Below are positions 27,910-36,579 of a stretch of 64,000 nucleotides of DNA, piece after piece. The notes beneath the pieces were generated by a model, which saw only the letters and a list, made by a program, of their open reading frames with translations, was not told where the DNA came from and did not search any database. Source of the DNA: Halorussus salinisoli (GTDB lineage: Archaea; Halobacteriota; Halobacteria; Halobacteriales; Haladaptataceae); assembly GCA_005239435.1 (NCBI GenBank), contig SZNP01000004.1, positions 124,001 through 188,000 of the forward strand. The letters run 5' to 3'. Both the position numbers and the translations under genes were made by a program. Within the stretch, counting starts at the first letter, position 1. Each line of letters opens with the position of its first letter.

Positions 27910-28353
27910 TTACTCGAAATGTCCTTCCCGTTCTACAACTTCACTGAATGCGACGTTGTCTTGCACGTTAGTAATCTCGATTGTGACCCGTTCGCCTTCC
28001 TCAACATCGGGTACAATAATCACATAGCCGCGCTCAACGCGGGCAATGCCATCCCCTTCATCCCCGAGACTATCAATGTCAACCTCACGGATATCGCCTT
28101 CCTGCACCGGTGGCCCAGAACCGCCTCGGTCCTGCCTTGGTCTAGTTTCTGTGTCGGTCTTTGGTTGTTCCTCCAGAGCGTTGTCGTAGGCCTTGTCCGC
28201 AGACGTTGTGGAGAGTAATGCCGTTCGATAGACCTCATCGGGTGTAAGAGTCCCGTTCGTTATTTCGTGCTTCGGGATTTCGATGACGTAGGAGTCCTGA
28301 TACTCGTCCACTTCGGCGCTGAATAGACAGTGTAAATTCTCGGAAATGTCCAT
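27910..28353 (-). CDS. TRAM-domain RNA-binding protein
   Basis: 147 residues. The C-terminal ~65 are a TRAM domain: EGDIREVDIDSLGDEGDGIA, VERGYVIIVPDVEEGERVTI and ITNVQDNVAFSEVV. The N-terminal ~50 (FSAEVDEYQDSYVIEIPKHE) form a small beta-rich domain frequently attached to TRAM in haloarchaea, followed by a charged linker. Archaeal stand-alone TRAM proteins act as cold-shock-like RNA chaperones. It precedes the HEPN-like gene on the same strand, and pairing of an RNA binder with a putative RNase is noteworthy. Confidence 0.82.
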   Translation of the reverse strand: MDISENLHCLFSAEVDEYQDSYVIEIPKHEITNGTLTPDEVYRTALLSTTSADKAYDNALEEQPKTDTETRPRQDRGGSGPPVQEGDIREVDIDSLGDEGDGIARVERGYVIIVPDVEEGERVTIEITNVQDNVAFSEVVEREGHFE

Positions 28354-28977
28354 TTGTGTATCGCTATGTGAAAGGAGCCAACCAGTATGACTTGAGTTTA
28401 CCGGATACCTATATATAATTTGGTTGTCAACTGCGTAGAAGGTGGCCTAAGACCTTTTTCGCTTAGTCACACTGCAACCGCTCCCCGGTTGAGCGCAATC
28501 CACTATTTCATCGAAGAGAGCGCCAAGCCTATTGAGATGGTTCATATTGCGCCCTCTATTCAGCATGACGGTTTTGACAGCTACCGGGAAGGACACAGAA
28601 TAAATGTACGGCGTCTTTTGCTAATTCCTCTACCGGGGAGCCGGACCCTCGCCCGGCCAAAGTGCGGCCTTTGACGCTTCCGCCGGAACTGCTGGCTGAT
28701 AACGAGTCTCTACCGTGAAATCGCTGCCTGAAGTGTGGTGGTAACCGAAGGCAGGCGTAGCCACAGCTACACGCCACTTGCGGCCACAGTCGTCGTATCA
28801 ATGGCACGGTCGATTTCATTCTACAGTAGTTCGAAGGGTTGCGCCTTCGGTCGGTTCTCGCACCATAACATAGGGGGGTGTTGTGTGTTGGGGGAAAGGG
28901 AAAGTGGGGACAAGGGAATCCCCGGGAGTCACGTCCTCCTTCATTCAGTATTAGGTCGGCGTAGAGGTCAGAGGTAA
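28354..28977. other. Intergenic region, no gene seen
   Basis: A TATA-like run (tatatataat) at about 28410-28420 could serve the leftward TRAM gene. Otherwise, I see no coding frame with haloarchaeal codon use and no structured RNA I can name. Confidence 0.4.
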
Positions 28978-29190
28978 CTCCAATCTGGTATTCAAGTGCA
29001 CCTCGAAGCCGCCTTCGACCGCTCGTTCCAATGGGGTGAAGTCTACCGCGCCATGGAGAAACTCGATGAGTTAGCTGAGGGCAGACAACTCTCGCTCAGA
29101 CAAGGGAACAACGACGAGGGCAAGTACGTCCTCGAATTGAAATTCAGCGATAGTCGCGGTCCATCCTTTGCCAGGAGTGACTCACAATGA
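28978..29190 (+). pseudogene. 5'-truncated paralogue of the gene at 24629-25120
   Basis: The frame opens after a stop at 28975-28977 and lacks an ATG (a GTG lies at 28996). It reads HLEAAFDRSFQWGEVYRAME, KLDELAEGRQLSL, then EGKYVLELKF. This aligns with the C-terminal module of the gene after mcrC (ACDEQLAWKQVYRACQRLEQ). The N-terminal half is missing. Confidence 0.5.
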
Positions 29191-29476
29191 CGAGTCGACC
29201 GACACGTGGTGTAAGCCCGACACAGCACAACCAGTGTAACCAACACGGAAATCCGAACAACTGCCAACCACGTTAGGAGAGAAACCACTCTGTCCACTGA
29301 AACCGCGGTCTTGCTAGCAAGGGTTGATTAGTTGTATGTGTATTTCTCTATCGGCAGTCTACGGCAGTACCGCTGGCAGTCACAGCAGAGTACCTCCTTA
29401 CACCACCTGTAAGCACCAAAGTGGTCGTGAATCGTCCCTTGGAACCAGGTATTTCGACTCATATATACGACGTAGC

Positions 29477-29805
29477 GATATTCCGCTATAGAACGCAGTC
29501 AAATCACCAGTCGAATTCCGCTGCAGAATTTCAGCAGCGGAATTTCAGTAGTCGAATTTGCAGTCGAAATTCTGCTGATGGTGGGAAACGACTGAACTGA
29601 ATCAACAAGATTCAGATATGTTTGAGAGTAAGATCGACTGCCGTTTTGGTGACTCGTGGCTTTGCTATCCTTCGGCGTAAAACTGCTTTGGAGAGTGTGT
29701 TAATTTGGCGGAGATATTATCGTCTGTAGAAACTCGGAGAATCGCCTACAGAATTCTGTGGAGATATTCTGCTATAGAATGTTTCCGGTATATTTCTGTA
29801 GACGT
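29477..29805. repeat. Cluster of short direct and inverted repeats in A/T-rich DNA
   Basis: gatattccgctatagaa (29477-29493) recurs as gatattctgctatagaa (about 29763-29779). An 11-bp inverted repeat (aattccgctgc 29514-29524, gcagcggaatt 29534-29544) lies between, and several ctgtagaa/ctacagaat/ctgtagac variants fill 29723-29803. The array is upstream of the amidase gene and has no coding frame. It may bind a regulator or be a decayed iteron-like array. Confidence 0.5.
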
Positions 29806-29946
29806 TTTGGCTGGTGGAGGAGTAGCTGCATCGTCACTAGTCTGCCCCTTGGCTTCCCGTCAATTTGAACCGACGAACAATCAAGGTTATAGAAATGATC
29901 AATCCAGGAAGCCTTTTTATAAAATGCTGACCGAGTGTGAGATCGG

Positions 29947-30909
29947 ATGACGAATGACTTAACAGCAGACCATCGCCTCACTGCTTCGGACGACAATGTA
30001 CACACAACTTGGGACAACGCCCATGACCCAGTCCTTTCGGTTAGTTCGGGCAACATTATTGAGTTCGAGTGTCGCGATGCGACGAACGGTTTACTCGACG
30101 AAGACTCCACCGTCGACGATATTCGGACTCTTGCAGAGACTAACACAGGGCACCCACTCACTGGTCCGGTCGAAATTAACGATGCACAGCCGGGTGACAC
30201 ACTCGCAGTCGACTTACTCGATTTCAACCACGAGGGTATCGGATTTTCCTATTTTTATCCGGGCGAAGAGGAATGGGGCCTGCTCCCTGAGGAGTTCCCC
30301 GAACCAGGCCTCCATATCTGGGATCTCGAAGGAGATATTGGCCACTTCGTAGAGGGAATTGAAATACCACTTCACCCGTTCTCCGGTAATCTAGGGGTAG
30401 CACCGGCTGAGGATGGAGCTCACAGCACTACACCGCCGCGGCGCGTCGGCGGGAATCTTGACGTGAAACACCTCACTGCAGGTGCTACTCTCTATCTGCC
30501 AATCGAGGTCGAAGGTGGCTTGTTCAGCATCGGTGATTGTCATGCGGCACAGGGTGACGGTGAGGTCTGCGTAACTGGCGTTGAGGCCCCGATGACGGTG
30601 ACTGCAAGGCTTCGACTCGAACCAGACCGTGACGTAGATCAACCGGAGTTCGAGACGACAGGACCGTTTTCGGCGTTCGGCCCAAACAACCCAGCTTACG
30701 GCACAACCGGCATCAGCGATGACTTGATGGATGCCACGAAGAAAGCAACCCGCCACATGATCGACCATCTCCACGAGCAACACGGCCTGACGCGCACTGA
30801 TGCATATCTGTTGTGTTCCGCCATTGTAGATTTGAAGATAAACGAAGTTGTCGACCGACCAAACTGGGTAGTCTCAGCGTACCTTCCAGAACAGATATTC
30901 CCGGACTGA
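29947..30909 (+). CDS. Acetamidase/formamidase family amidohydrolase
   Basis: 320 residues, full length. Family motifs: GNIIEFECRDATNGLL, LTGPVEINDAQPGDTLAVDL, a PHHFGG-like region (RRVGGNLDVKHL), LYLPIEVEGGLFSIGDCHAA and GDGEVCVTGVEAP. Members hydrolyse short amides such as formamide and acetamide to ammonia and the acid. It stands alone, convergent with an MFS transporter gene, so a role in nitrogen scavenging is possible. Upstream repeats at 29477-29805 may be its control region. Confidence 0.9.
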   Translation: MTNDLTADHRLTASDDNVHTTWDNAHDPVLSVSSGNIIEFECRDATNGLLDEDSTVDDIRTLAETNTGHPLTGPVEINDAQPGDTLAVDLLDFNHEGIGFSYFYPGEEEWGLLPEEFPEPGLHIWDLEGDIGHFVEGIEIPLHPFSGNLGVAPAEDGAHSTTPPRRVGGNLDVKHLTAGATLYLPIEVEGGLFSIGDCHAAQGDGEVCVTGVEAPMTVTARLRLEPDRDVDQPEFETTGPFSAFGPNNPAYGTTGISDDLMDATKKATRHMIDHLHEQHGLTRTDAYLLCSAIVDLKINEVVDRPNWVVSAYLPEQIFPD

Positions 30910-31050
30910 CATCCTCCCACGACCAAAGCCGTTGGCTTTCTCATCGAATTGCTGTTTCTGATTGACGACAGGCGGTCTCTATCGGAACTGGTATTGCAGC
31001 GACGGATGTGCCCATCGACCACCAACCCCCTTGATACCATGCGTAGGGGA

Positions 31051-31082
31051 AGATAAAGAAATAGTGCTACCAACTACTGTTA
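31051..31082 (-). repeat. Dispersed ~32-nt repeat, copy 1 (minus orientation)
   Basis: Reading leftwards: taacagtagttggtagcac followed by tatttctttatct. The first 19 bases are identical to copies at 36758 and 53201. It lies just beyond the stop of the leftward MFS gene. Confidence 0.7.
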
Positions 31083-31092
31083 ACGAACGGGG

Positions 31093-32403
31093 TCAATCCG
31101 CAGGCTGGATAGCTGTCGATTCCGACTGTTCTTGGCTAGTCGCTCGAATCGCCATGGCCACAAACGCCACCGCAGCAGCGCCAGCACAGCTCGCAGCCAC
31201 CCAAAATGCAACCAGCGCTGAAGTCGCATCCCAGATCGCCCCGACTCCTACTGGCCCAATCAGTTGTCCGATCTTCCACGATATTGACCGGAGCGAGAAA
31301 CTGCCGGCAACTGCGTCAAGTCGTTCTCCCTCTTCGACGAACAGCGTCATGCTGGCGGGTAGCCGGATGCTGTCACCGATTCCAAGGATGCTATAGGCAG
31401 TGAACAGCCCGAAGAACGCAGGTGGGAGCACCATTGATTTCCCGACTGCCGAAACGGAGACAGCGGGAAGGATTTGCGACGCAGACCCGGCTAACGGGAT
31501 GAAGACGATTCCGACCGCGTAGATCGCCGCACCTGCAAACACGAACTTGTACCGGTGCTCAGCTTGATCAACGAGGGTTCCCATGCGGCCTTGGAGAACG
31601 GATTTCGTGAGTTTCCCGCCGGCGAGAATTCCACCGATAGCGAGTGGATTGATGCCAAATTGCGTTGTCGCATAGATTGGCAGGAAAATGATGACGGCCA
31701 TCTTAGCGATGCTAAACCCGAACCGGAACGACACAAGCCCACGAATGGCGGGGCGTTTCAGAAGTACTTTGAGCGTATCTAGACCGGATGAGTCTGTGGT
31801 TTCGGTTTGCTGACCGGGGTTGTCTCGGAGATACCGATAGACGGAAACCGTAGCGAGAGTGGTGACGGCGATGAGGACGGTGTAGGTGGTTTGAAAGCCG
31901 TAGGTGTAGAGGAGGAGCCCACCGAAGACAGTGCCAGCGAGGCTGCTAAAGGCAGCCACCTGGTTGTAGCTGCCAAGCCAAAGACCACGTTTTCCGTCGG
32001 GGCTGATTTCGCCGACGACGGTACTGCCGGTGATCCAGAGAAGGCTGGCGCCGATGCCTTGGAGGGCGCGGAGGATGATAACGTGTTCGACGGCGGTGAC
32101 GAAGATGAAGCCGGTGAAAATGACGATATTGAGGAGGAGGCCGGCGAGGAGGTAGCGTTTGGAGTTGCCGGTATCGATGAATCGTCCGAGCGGGAGGACG
32201 ATGAGGAATTGTGTGAGTGCGAAGACAGTGCCGAAGAGGCCCTCGACGGTGCCGGTGGTTTGGAAGAGGTCGGCGTACATGGCGAGGGCGATGATGATGG
32301 TGGAGTAGGCTTGGCTGCGGGCGAAGGCGGTGCTTGCGAGTGCGATGAACTCTTTGTTCTTGAAGAGGTGGAAGAGAGAGGTAGCGTTGTCTGCGTTGGT
32401 CAC
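31093..32403 (-). CDS. MFS transporter
   Basis: 436 residues with about 12 hydrophobic segments. The MFS loop motif between helices 2 and 3 is visible as LPLGRFIDTGNSKRYL, and a second copy after helix 8 as GKLTKSVLQGRMGTLVDQ. Resembles sugar or drug efflux-type MFS proteins of archaea; the substrate cannot be assigned. It is convergent with the amidase gene and one copy of a dispersed repeat sits just after its stop. Confidence 0.85.
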   Translation of the reverse strand: MTNADNATSLFHLFKNKEFIALASTAFARSQAYSTIIIALAMYADLFQTTGTVEGLFGTVFALTQFLIVLPLGRFIDTGNSKRYLLAGLLLNIVIFTGFIFVTAVEHVIILRALQGIGASLLWITGSTVVGEISPDGKRGLWLGSYNQVAAFSSLAGTVFGGLLLYTYGFQTTYTVLIAVTTLATVSVYRYLRDNPGQQTETTDSSGLDTLKVLLKRPAIRGLVSFRFGFSIAKMAVIIFLPIYATTQFGINPLAIGGILAGGKLTKSVLQGRMGTLVDQAEHRYKFVFAGAAIYAVGIVFIPLAGSASQILPAVSVSAVGKSMVLPPAFFGLFTAYSILGIGDSIRLPASMTLFVEEGERLDAVAGSFSLRSISWKIGQLIGPVGVGAIWDATSALVAFWVAASCAGAAAVAFVAMAIRATSQEQSESTAIQPAD

Positions 32404-32494
32404 GAGGGCTTACCCTAATGGATGCCTTGTTTTAACTCTGATTACAGAAAGAATCTCATGCGTGAGGGAATATCACTCCAAGCAAGTGATAAAC

Positions 32495-32515
32495 ACACGC
32501 TCTATATTGCGCACA
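32495..32515 (-). repeat. Divergent arm of the 'CTGTATTCAGCACG' repeat family
   Basis: acacgctctatattgcgcaca, matching the family consensus atac(a/g)cgc(c/t)ctgtattcagcac with a few changes. Single arm; no partner seen within 100 bp. Confidence 0.4.
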
Positions 32516-32589
32516 GCCGATTCAATTCTATCAGCAGGTGAGAGTCTCAACAAGCTCACCTCACTGTGTTTTATGGCGGTAAAACAGCC

Positions 32590-32799
32590 TCAAAGGCATA
32601 GCCGGTTACTCACGGGAATATTCTTTCTTGCCATGACGCTTCCCAAGGTAGAACGTAACCAGACTAGCAGTAATAAAGAAATATCAAAGAAAATCAGACG
32701 CAGGCTGAGGGTTCCGGTCAGGCCGACGTAGCCGAGAAGCAGTAGGCTCACCGCTACGAGAAGGCCGCCCAGTTGTCGCCCGCTGATACCGTTTTCCAT
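32590..32799 (-). CDS. Small two-helix membrane protein
   Basis: 69 residues with two hydrophobic stretches (LLVAVSLLLLGYVGLTG and LIFFDISLLLLVWL) and a basic tail. Small membrane proteins of this kind are common in haloarchaea. Function unknown. Confidence 0.5.
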   Translation of the reverse strand: MENGISGRQLGGLLVAVSLLLLGYVGLTGTLSLRLIFFDISLLLLVWLRSTLGSVMARKNIPVSNRLCL

Positions 32800-32872
32800 T
32801 GGTTCGGACTACGGTATTCTCCGGTATATGGTCTTGTTGAAACCCTCAGACGATGATAGGTTTCAGAAGTTA

Positions 32873-32893
32873 TGCTGAATACACGGCGCGTAT
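32873..32893 (+). repeat. Repeat-family arm, single
   Basis: tgctgaatacacggcgcgtat. Its reverse complement continues into cctatcatcgtctgaggg and tttcaaca, which is also seen next to the arm at 35411-35440, so homology extends beyond the arm. Confidence 0.6.
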
Positions 32894-32901
32894 CCCCTAG
32901 G

Positions 32902-33642
32902 CTATCTTTCCGATTGCTTACTTCTGAACTCTTTCTTCAGATGCATCAGTGCGAGTGCAGGCGCATACTTGATGAAATCCCAAACGGCCCTTGGGCCTGC
33001 ATCGGTTAGCACTCGAATGACCCCTTTCTTCTGTGTGAAGAATACCGGGCGGCCTCGGTAGATATCGCGTTCGTAAATCCTGTTCTCGTCCCTGTTTTCG
33101 AGTACCTTCGTCACTGTCCGTACGTTGTTCCAGTCGCCTCGCATCATGACCACGCCGTCGGGATTCACGATGTGTACCGAGTTCGGCATCCCCCCGTATT
33201 TTCCGTGGGCGGTTCCTTCGACGTCGTCCACTAAGACAGTGCGCTCAACGTCATACTCGGCTGCAAACGTCCGTGCTCGTTCGAGTTTGTCTTCGAACGA
33301 GTCGTGGGCCTCGTAGTGTTCTCCCGGATGAGCCTCCCGAGTATATAGCAGGATGAACACCACGTCTTCGAACTGCTTCTGGAGTTCGTCCATCAAGTGG
33401 ACTTTCGAATCCGTGATGGGACACGTGATGCTGCCGGTCTCAAGGACAACCCAACTTCCCCTGAAATCCGAAAACTCGACTGTCTGCCCCTCCAGCGTAA
33501 CTGCTTCGAAATCGGGTGCGTTGTCGCCAGGCTCCGGCCCATCGAAGGTTCTGAAGTCGTAGTATTCCGGGCCGAAATGCCTGTAGTTATACGTTTGATT
33601 CGTCGTTTCGTCTCCCGTCGAGTCTGTTCGTAACACAGCCAT
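32902..33642 (-). CDS. Thioredoxin-fold protein resembling iodothyronine deiodinases/peroxiredoxins
   Basis: 246 residues. An AhpC/deiodinase-type core is visible: APDFEAVTLEGQTVEFSDFR, WVVLETGSITCPITDSK with the active-site Cys, and LYTREAHPGEHYEAHDSFE. The EAHP motif is a hallmark of the deiodinase-like subgroup, where the active residue is Sec or Cys; here it is Cys. PNSVHIVNPDGVVMMRGDW completes the fold. The basic C-terminus (KKEFRSKQSER) is extra. Probably a thiol redox enzyme; a true deiodinase role in archaea is unlikely. Confidence 0.72.
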   Translation of the reverse strand: MAVLRTDSTGDETTNQTYNYRHFGPEYYDFRTFDGPEPGDNAPDFEAVTLEGQTVEFSDFRGSWVVLETGSITCPITDSKVHLMDELQKQFEDVVFILLYTREAHPGEHYEAHDSFEDKLERARTFAAEYDVERTVLVDDVEGTAHGKYGGMPNSVHIVNPDGVVMMRGDWNNVRTVTKVLENRDENRIYERDIYRGRPVFFTQKKGVIRVLTDAGPRAVWDFIKYAPALALMHLKKEFRSKQSER

Positions 33643-33773
33643 GGTTCTACCAGTGAATATGGTGACGGGGCAGGTCTGGAGACTGCCTAGTATTATCGGT
33701 GGTATATAAGTCGAAGCCGAGCGAACTAAGGGTAATGAATCCAGAAAGCAGCGAAATGGAGGCCGTCTAGCGC

Positions 33774-34427
33774 ATGCGGGCAGTCACTTTCACGCTCGAC
33801 CAACCGGACGGTTCACACATCGCATACAGAATGTTCGGTGCGGACTCGGAATTCGAACGAGAGCAAATCTATCATCTCAACGTCCTCGCGGATGAAACTG
33901 TCATCCTACTTGGTCGGCTCCGAGGTGACCTCGACGAAGCGAGACGATGGCTGGGTGACCACACGGACGTACTCGGGTACAGCATCTCCAGCGAGGAGCC
34001 ACAGGACGGGCTCGTGTATGTACACGCTCGGCCACCGCCTGTCATGAAGCAGTTCTTAGAGCTCCCCCGAATCCACGAGGTGTTCTTCAATTTCCCGATC
34101 GGGAGTACCAGCGACGGAAGGCTCAGCGTGGAGATGCTCGGCGAGACGAACGATGTGTTACGAGAGGCGCTTGCTGACGTGCCGCCGGAACTCGACGTGA
34201 CTATCGAGCGCATTGGCCCGTATCCGGAGGCTGGAGGGCACATCTTGGCCCTGTTGACCGACCGCCAACGAGAAGTGCTGGATATCGCTCTGTCCCTCGG
34301 ATACTACGACGTTCCACGGCAGGCGACCCATAGTGATATCGCGGAACGACTGGACTGTTCTGTTGCCACCGTGGGCGAGCATCCCCAGAAAATCGAATCT
34401 CGCGTGTTCAAGCATATTCATCCCTAA
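33774..34427 (+). CDS. Bacterio-opsin-activator-type HTH regulator (HTH-10)
   Basis: 217 residues. The C-terminal HTH-10 domain is clear: LTDRQREVLDIALSLGYYDV, PRQATHSDIAERLDCSVATV and GEHPQKIESRVF. The recognition helix normally reads GEHLxKxE; the Pro in GEHPQ is unusual and could impair DNA binding. The N-terminal ~150 residues are a haloarchaeal sensor-type domain of unknown ligand. It diverges from the deiodinase-like gene and precedes the acetoacetate-decarboxylase-family gene. Confidence 0.8.
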   Translation: MRAVTFTLDQPDGSHIAYRMFGADSEFEREQIYHLNVLADETVILLGRLRGDLDEARRWLGDHTDVLGYSISSEEPQDGLVYVHARPPPVMKQFLELPRIHEVFFNFPIGSTSDGRLSVEMLGETNDVLREALADVPPELDVTIERIGPYPEAGGHILALLTDRQREVLDIALSLGYYDVPRQATHSDIAERLDCSVATVGEHPQKIESRVFKHIHP

Positions 34428-34440
34428 TCCGATTCGATGG

Positions 34441-34522
34441 ATACACCCTCTATATCCAGCACGATGCTTCTGCCAGCACCGAGATAGTTCGTTTATTTGG
34501 TGCTGCATATAGGGCGTGTATT
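34441..34522. repeat. Inverted-pair element of the repeat family
   Basis: Left arm atacaccctctatatccagc at 34441 and right arm tgctgcatatagggcgtgta from 34501 are reverse complements at about 18 of 21 positions, 82 nt end to end. The inner sequence (tgcttctgccagcaccgaga) resembles that of the other pairs. Confidence 0.65.
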
Positions 34523-34589
34523 CATCGCCGTAATTGCTCTTCGATTGCAACATCCAGCTTTATTGTCCCATGCCACCTTTTACCATGAC

Positions 34590-35354
34590 ATGGGAACAGA
34601 CCAAGTCTCACCAACAGAATCCGGTGGGACGGAACCGATGACGCTCTCAACGGGGGAGACGATTACCCTCCCGTTGTCGACCGAGGCAACGATGCTGGGG
34701 GCCGTGTTCGCGGTACCGAAACAGCAAGTCACAGCCTTGTTGCCCAACGAGCTACAACCGATGCGGGTGACGGCAGGTGGGAAAGCGGCGGTGACGTTTC
34801 TAAGCGTCGAGTATCATCGCATCGGTAACGGCGAGATCAACCCATACAACGAGTTTGCCGTCGTTCTGCCAGCCGTCCACGAGCCGACGACGACGATTCC
34901 GTATCTGTCGGCTCTGACTCGCGGAGCGAGTGGCTATATGTGGTTTCTTCCGGTGACGACGGAATCTGCCAAAGCCCTCGGGGTCGACATCTGGGGATTC
35001 CCGAAGGTCGTAGCCGACATTACCCACAAGGACGTTGGCACCCGCCGACGAACGACCGTCACCGTCGACGGCGACCGGTTCATCACCTTCGAAACCACTC
35101 ATCCGCCATCGATGGAGACGCAGGACGAGGGCTACACGTATACTGTCAAGGACGACGAGTTGCTGCGCGTCCCGAACAAGGTAAACGGTGAGATAGGTGC
35201 GTGGCCGTTCACTGACGAGGTTACGGTGGCACTCGGGGAATCCCACCGCGCGGAACCGCTTCGCGAACTCGATGTCAGTGACCGGGCGCTCGCCCGCGTC
35301 TCCGTCAAGGGCGAGGCACGCTTCTATCCAGGCGAACCGCTGTTCGCGGAGTAA
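34590..35354 (+). CDS. Acetoacetate decarboxylase family protein
   Basis: 254 residues from the ATG at 34590 (34638 is also possible; the upstream extension to 34497 covers a repeat element). Family blocks: ATMLGAVFAVPKQQVTALLP, YNEFAVVLPAVHEP, and ALGVDIWGFPKVVADITHKD with the Schiff-base-type lysine in GFPK. Haloarchaeal members are mostly of unknown substrate. A repeat element lies directly upstream and could affect expression. Confidence 0.8.
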   Translation: MGTDQVSPTESGGTEPMTLSTGETITLPLSTEATMLGAVFAVPKQQVTALLPNELQPMRVTAGGKAAVTFLSVEYHRIGNGEINPYNEFAVVLPAVHEPTTTIPYLSALTRGASGYMWFLPVTTESAKALGVDIWGFPKVVADITHKDVGTRRRTTVTVDGDRFITFETTHPPSMETQDEGYTYTVKDDELLRVPNKVNGEIGAWPFTDEVTVALGESHRAEPLRELDVSDRALARVSVKGEARFYPGEPLFAE

Positions 35355-35410
35355 GATAAGATCAGTGCCGCGACCACACAACTCCTCTTGCAATCGGAAT
35401 ATAGGTAGGG

Positions 35411-35440
35411 GTGCTGAACGCACACTCTGTATTCAGCGCG
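35411..35440. repeat. Repeat-family arm
   Basis: Contains ctctgtattcagcgcgcaa, preceded by a partial inverted gtgctgaac. The following bases (cctatcatctgcggagggtt) match those next to the 32873 copy on its reverse strand. Confidence 0.55.
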
Positions 35441-35601
35441 CAATTCCTATCATCTGCGGAGGGTTTCAACAGAGCTAGGTCTGTCTTTCAGGAGTGGTCA
35501 CCTCTACCCCAATCCCTTCCTCACGAAGGAGAATGGATTTCCTCTACTATTGCCCGTTTTGAATCCGCTTTCAACGTACACATTTGGCGAAACTGTCTTG
35601 A

Positions 35602-36332
35602 TTACTCCATTCGGTCAAGGGCACGGTGCCGATCCTCAACGGGAGTCTGATCGTATTTCATCGTCGTCTCAGCACTCTTGTGCCGCAGTTGGCCTGTGTG
35701 GCCGCAAGATCCTCTTGGCGGGTCATGTATGTCCCTGTCGAGTGGCGAATGGCGTACCAACTCATCTGGCGGTTCTCGGTGGAAATTCCCGCACTCTTGC
35801 AGAGTTGGTGGAGCAGATAGCGCAGGCTTGATGACCCATATCGATTCTCCTCGCGTGTAAGCCAGAACTCGTCTGTATCGGTGTACTTGTTGTAGGCGTC
35901 ACGTTCCTCCAACCACCGTTCAAGAACGTCAGCGGTTCGCCCTTGCAGCCCAACAACCCAATTGTCGTAGTTCTTCGAGCTGTCACTCTTCGGAATCCGC
36001 AACACGCCGTTCTCCGTATCCACCCACGAGGTGACGACGCGTTCAACTTCGATTGGTCGCAACCCGGCATCCAAACTCGTCCACACGAGACTTGGGATCT
36101 TCCAACCGTTTGCCCGCTTCCAATCTTCTTGTTGGACGTCTTCCTTCGGTTTCTCGAACCGCTGCGCTAAGTGCGCACGCCATCGCTTCCGCTGTTCGGG
36201 CGTGAGATTATTGTAGCTCGGGATACTCCCGTACTCTAAGGCGACTTCTCGGATTTTCCGTCGTTCATCACGGGTCAAGTAATCGCGTGGATTCGACGCG
36301 CTATCGTCGAGGCTGAAGGCAATCGCGGGCTC
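35602..36332 (-). pseudogene. Tyrosine recombinase/integrase, 5'-truncated and frameshifted before the catalytic Tyr
   Basis: Typical haloarchaeal XerC/D-like integrase. The catalytic domain has RPIEVERVVTSWVD (first Arg), SLRYLLHQLCKSAG, and WYAIRHSTGTY (R-H). At about 35690 a one-base deletion shifts the frame; the correct continuation, LRHKSAETTMKYDQTPVEDR, with the presumed catalytic Tyr in TMKY, is in the next frame and ends at 35602. Upstream the frame opens at a stop (36333-36335), so the N-terminal core-binding domain is missing. Not functional as it stands. It marks a past integration event. Confidence 0.85.
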
Positions 36333-36345
36333 TCATTCCGGGACA

Positions 36346-36579
36346 TTGTGTTCGTGGTGGCGCCATTTGAACAGCATCTTGAGCGCCTTGCGGCAGTTCG
36401 ATTTGTGGACGTTGCTCGAAGCCGCTGGAATAGCCTACATCCCGGGAACTATTGTGGTCACTCTCGTTGGTGCGTTTTACGTGATACTGGTGGGGGTTGC
36501 GTTTTGGCCGCGAGAACGCCACGCCAAAGGTGAATTCCGTGAAGGCGACCACGACAAGTGGAAAGAAACGAACCGATAA
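36346..36579 (+). pseudogene. Membrane-protein fragment beside the integrase remnant
   Basis: No ATG. The frame reads ILSALRQFDLWTLLEAAGIA, YIPGTIVVTLVGAFYVILVG, then a charged tail (REGDHDKWKETNR). It begins where the truncated integrase begins on the other strand, so both may have been cut at the same junction near 36335-36345. Could be an intact small membrane protein using a TTG start. Confidence 0.4.

Noticed and set aside
29477..29805. CRISPR array
   Set aside because: Repeats are short, irregularly spaced and not of CRISPR length; no cas genes in the window.
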